Shown here piece by piece: positions 5,722 to 7,238 of a stretch of DNA of 7,238 bases. The stretch comes from an uncultured Campylobacter sp. GTDB taxonomy: Bacteria; Campylobacterota; Campylobacteria; Campylobacterales; Campylobacteraceae. Within the stretch, counting starts at the first letter, position 1, and the number at the start of each line of letters is the position of its first letter. A model generated the notes under the pieces. That model searched no databases. It was not told the DNA's origin and saw only the letters and a list, made by a program, of their open reading frames with translations. A program made the translations under genes and the position numbers. The stretch lies in the NCBI RefSeq assembly GCF_938031315.1, contig NZ_CALHHT010000099.1:1-7238 (forward strand). The letters are read 5' to 3'.

Positions 5722-6756
5722 CTAGTCGATTGCTCGCATCGCATCGAGCCGCTTTAAAAATATCTCCACCTTGCGTAGCTGCGCCGCATCTAGCGCCCTG
5801 CCCGAGTAAAAATACTCCACGCTGTTGCCGTTTGGATAGTAAATTTTACCGACGCTCTCGTCGCATCTTTCTGCACCCTGCTCGTCACCACAGCTTTCGT
5901 CGCCACCTTCCTTGCCTTGCTCGCCCTCGCCGCGCCCTTCCGAGCCCTGCTTGCTCCTGCCTTTTATACTCTGTCCGCCGCCTGCGCCTCGCCTTTCCGC
6001 GTCAAATTTACCGCCTTGCGCCGATGGATTCGCACCAAATTTTACGCCGCCGTCTGCGTCAAATTTAGCCGTCCGCGAGGGCAAATCCTCGCCGCATGCG
6101 AGCTTCAGCCCTCCGCCCAGCTCGCTTGCAAGGCGATTTAGCGTGCCGTCGATGCCGTCGATGATACGCACGTGAGGCGGCAAAATTTCGCGCAAAACGT
6201 CCTTGAAATAGTTAAAATGCGTGCAACCAAGCACGAGCGAGCCCAGGCGCGCAAGCTCAAATTTAGCTAGCTCCTCCCGCAGATACGCCCAAACCGCAGG
6301 CGAGTTAAACTCCAAATCCTGCGCAAACTCCACGAGGAGGGGCAGCGGCAAGCTCCACGTCTCGCACTCCAGCCGTCCCACGAGGCGCGCGAGCTTTTCG
6401 CCTGCGATCGTTAGCGGCGTGGCGATGAGCAGCGTCGGGCGCGAGCCGAAGCTGTCCGCGGCGAGCTTGACGGCGGGCTCCATGCCGATGACGGGCACGC
6501 TAAATGCGCCGCGAAGCTCCGAGATAGCCGCGCTCGTGGCGGTGTTGCAAGCAACGACGACCCCGTCCGCGCCGCGCGAGACCAAAAACCCGACCGCATC
6601 GAGGCTGAGCCGCACGATCTGGGCCCTACTTTTCGTGCCGTAGGGGACGTGATCCTCGTCGGCAAAATACAAAAACTCCGCCCCGCTAAACCGCCGCAGA
6701 GCCTCGGCGAGCACGCTCAGCCCGCCGATACCCGAGTCAAAAAACGCTATTTTCAA
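5722..6756 (-). CDS. murI: glutamate racemase MurI with a low-complexity insertion
   Basis: MurI interconverts L- and D-glutamate in the cytoplasm, supplying D-glutamate for peptidoglycan. Counting from the TTG at 6756 the product has 344 residues, well above the usual 250-285. The catalytic set is complete: FFDSGIGGLSVL (5-16, with Asp7 and Ser8), YFADEDHVPYG (30-40), the first catalytic cysteine in ACNTATS (Cys70), Glu143, and the second in LGCTHF (Cys178, His180). After DGIDGTLNRLASEL (200-213) comes an inserted segment of about residues 217-303, rich in Gly, Glu, Ser, Lys and Asp with three KFxA repeats; the family C-terminus then resumes at IYYPNGNSVEYFYSGRA (305-321). TTG 6756 is preferred: it yields MKIAFFDSG as in relatives, GGAT precedes it, and a perfect TATAAT (6787-6792) lies upstream. 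A TTG at 6798 would be upstream of that promoter; a TTG at 6768 is possible. The gene appears monocistronic. Confidence 0.92.
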   Translation of the reverse strand: MKIAFFDSGIGGLSVLAEALRRFSGAEFLYFADEDHVPYGTKSRAQIVRLSLDAVGFLVSRGADGVVVACNTATSAAISELRGAFSVPVIGMEPAVKLAADSFGSRPTLLIATPLTIAGEKLARLVGRLECETWSLPLPLLVEFAQDLEFNSPAVWAYLREELAKFELARLGSLVLGCTHFNYFKDVLREILPPHVRIIDGIDGTLNRLASELGGGLKLACGEDLPSRTAKFDADGGVKFGANPSAQGGKFDAERRGAGGGQSIKGRSKQGSEGRGEGEQGKEGGDESCGDEQGAERCDESVGKIYYPNGNSVEYFYSGRALDAAQLRKVEIFLKRLDAMRAID

Positions 6757-6786
6757 ATCTTTATCCAAGGTTAAATTTAATGCGCG

Positions 6787-6792
6787 ATTATA
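6787..6792 (-). promoter_or_regulatory. -10 box of murI
   Basis: On the minus strand a perfect TATAAT runs from 6792 to 6787. It predicts a transcript start near 6780 and a leader of about 24 bases before the TTG at 6756. This excludes TTG 6798 as the main start. Upstream is the AT-rich TTTAAATTTTACC typical of this genome. Confidence 0.6.
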
Positions 6793-6798
6793 GCTCAA

Positions 6799-7016
6799 TT
6801 CAGGTAAAATTTAAATTGCGAACCGCTTGAGCGCGGAATCTAACGATAAAATTTAAAAATAATCAAGCGCCTCACGACTGGATTTTGTGCAAATTTAGCG
6901 CCGGATAAAGCATAAATTCTACGCAGGCAAAAGCGCAAATCAAGGTGCAGATGAAATTTAACGCGACGATAAAATTTTATCGCTAAATTTCACGCCTCAT
7001 CGCCGCAAATTTCGCT
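6799..7016. other. intergenic, AT-rich repeats and a palindrome
   Basis: No gene is supported here. It contains the direct repeat ACGATAAAATTT (6843-6854 and 6966-6977), several AAATTT strings, and the 16-base perfect palindrome CGATAAAATTTTATCG (6967-6982). The palindrome is framed by outer arms GAAATTTA (6953-6960) and TAAATTTC (6984-6991) to give an asymmetric hairpin. It lies about 25 bases beyond the stop of the decayed gene at 7017-7238 and could have been its transcription end. Confidence 0.4.
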
Positions 7017-7238
7017 CTATTTGTACAGCTCGCCGACCTTCAGCCGCCGCGCGCCGTCATACACGCGCAGTCCGCCAAGACCACAAGGATGTCGTCATAC
7101 GCACTTCCGTCATCGTATAATGCCCATCGTCGCCGATGCTCTGTATTTTGCCACCCTACTCGATCGTTTCAAATTTTGAAATTTCACCCGAGTCGTGATC
7201 GCCCTTAAAATGCCAGCTACAAATCTTTTTGCCGATAA
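7017..7238 (-). pseudogene. 3' end of a decayed gene, family unknown
   Basis: Minus-strand translation is protein-like but broken. From 7236 one frame reads IGKKICSWHFKGDHDSGEIS... to a TAG at 7156-7158 (one base from TGG, Trp), continues GGKIQSIGDDGHYTMTEV, then near 7102 must shift to a second frame (AYDDILVV), and near 7076-7080 to a third (GGLRVYDGARRLKVGELYK) that ends at TAG 7017-7019. The joined product would be about 73 residues here and continues off the window edge. I do not recognise the family. One premature stop plus two shifts argue for true decay and not a single sequencing slip. The neighbouring murI is intact. Confidence 0.5.

Noticed and set aside
5730..6643. Several plus-strand frames opposite murI
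   Set aside because: Proline-, arginine- and serine-rich shadows of the GC-rich murI coding strand, without ribosome sites or family resemblance.
6757..6798. TTG start at 6798 for MurI
   Set aside because: It overlaps the upstream edge of the TATAAT promoter and has no ribosome site; the family N-terminus begins at the TTG at 6756.

Overview
The window looks like a chromosomal segment of an epsilonproteobacterium, most likely a Campylobacter of the higher-GC oral group (C. gracilis, C. rectus, C. showae or a relative). The grounds are AAGGAG ribosome sites followed by A-rich spacers, TATAAT or TAAAAT -10 boxes without clear -35 boxes, gaps full of AAATTT/AAATTTTAA strings, a dmpI-like tautomerase like the one in Helicobacter, and a poly-G tract inside a reading frame. 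The species is inferred, not proven.

Layout. A 4-oxalocrotonate tautomerase-family gene (7-231, minus) is divergent from luxS (338-841, plus). A six- or seven-helix membrane protein of unknown function (978-1673, minus) is divergent from a two-gene unit: ydfG, an NADP-dependent 3-hydroxy acid dehydrogenase (1917-2663), followed 16 bases later by a NhaC-family Na+/H+ antiporter (2680-4374). A perfect hairpin follows that unit. Next is a small AT-rich gene (4644-4900) for an EexN-like entry-exclusion lipoprotein. About 820 bases without a convincing gene follow, the last part being a degenerate tandem repeat array that ends at the stop of murI. murI (glutamate racemase, 5722-6756, minus) carries an unusual low-complexity insertion of about 87 residues. 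The right end holds the decayed 3' end of a minus-strand gene (7017-7238).

The main discovery candidate is the lipoprotein gene. Eight consecutive G (4669-4676) lie inside its signal-peptide codons. As written, the frame from the good ribosome site and ATG ends after 12 codons. With nine G (or six) the same start reads through a complete lipoprotein signal peptide (lipobox LVGC) into an 85-residue EexN-like protein. This is the usual architecture of slipped-strand phase variation in Campylobacter, here applied to a protein that resembles a barrier to conjugative plasmid entry. The gene is about 32% G+C, far below its neighbours, and no conjugation genes are in view, so it is probably acquired.

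The other genes are mostly housekeeping: LuxS in methyl-cycle detoxification and AI-2 formation, MurI in D-glutamate supply for peptidoglycan, NhaC in sodium and pH balance. Apart from the ydfG-nhaC pair they look like separate transcription units with their own promoters.
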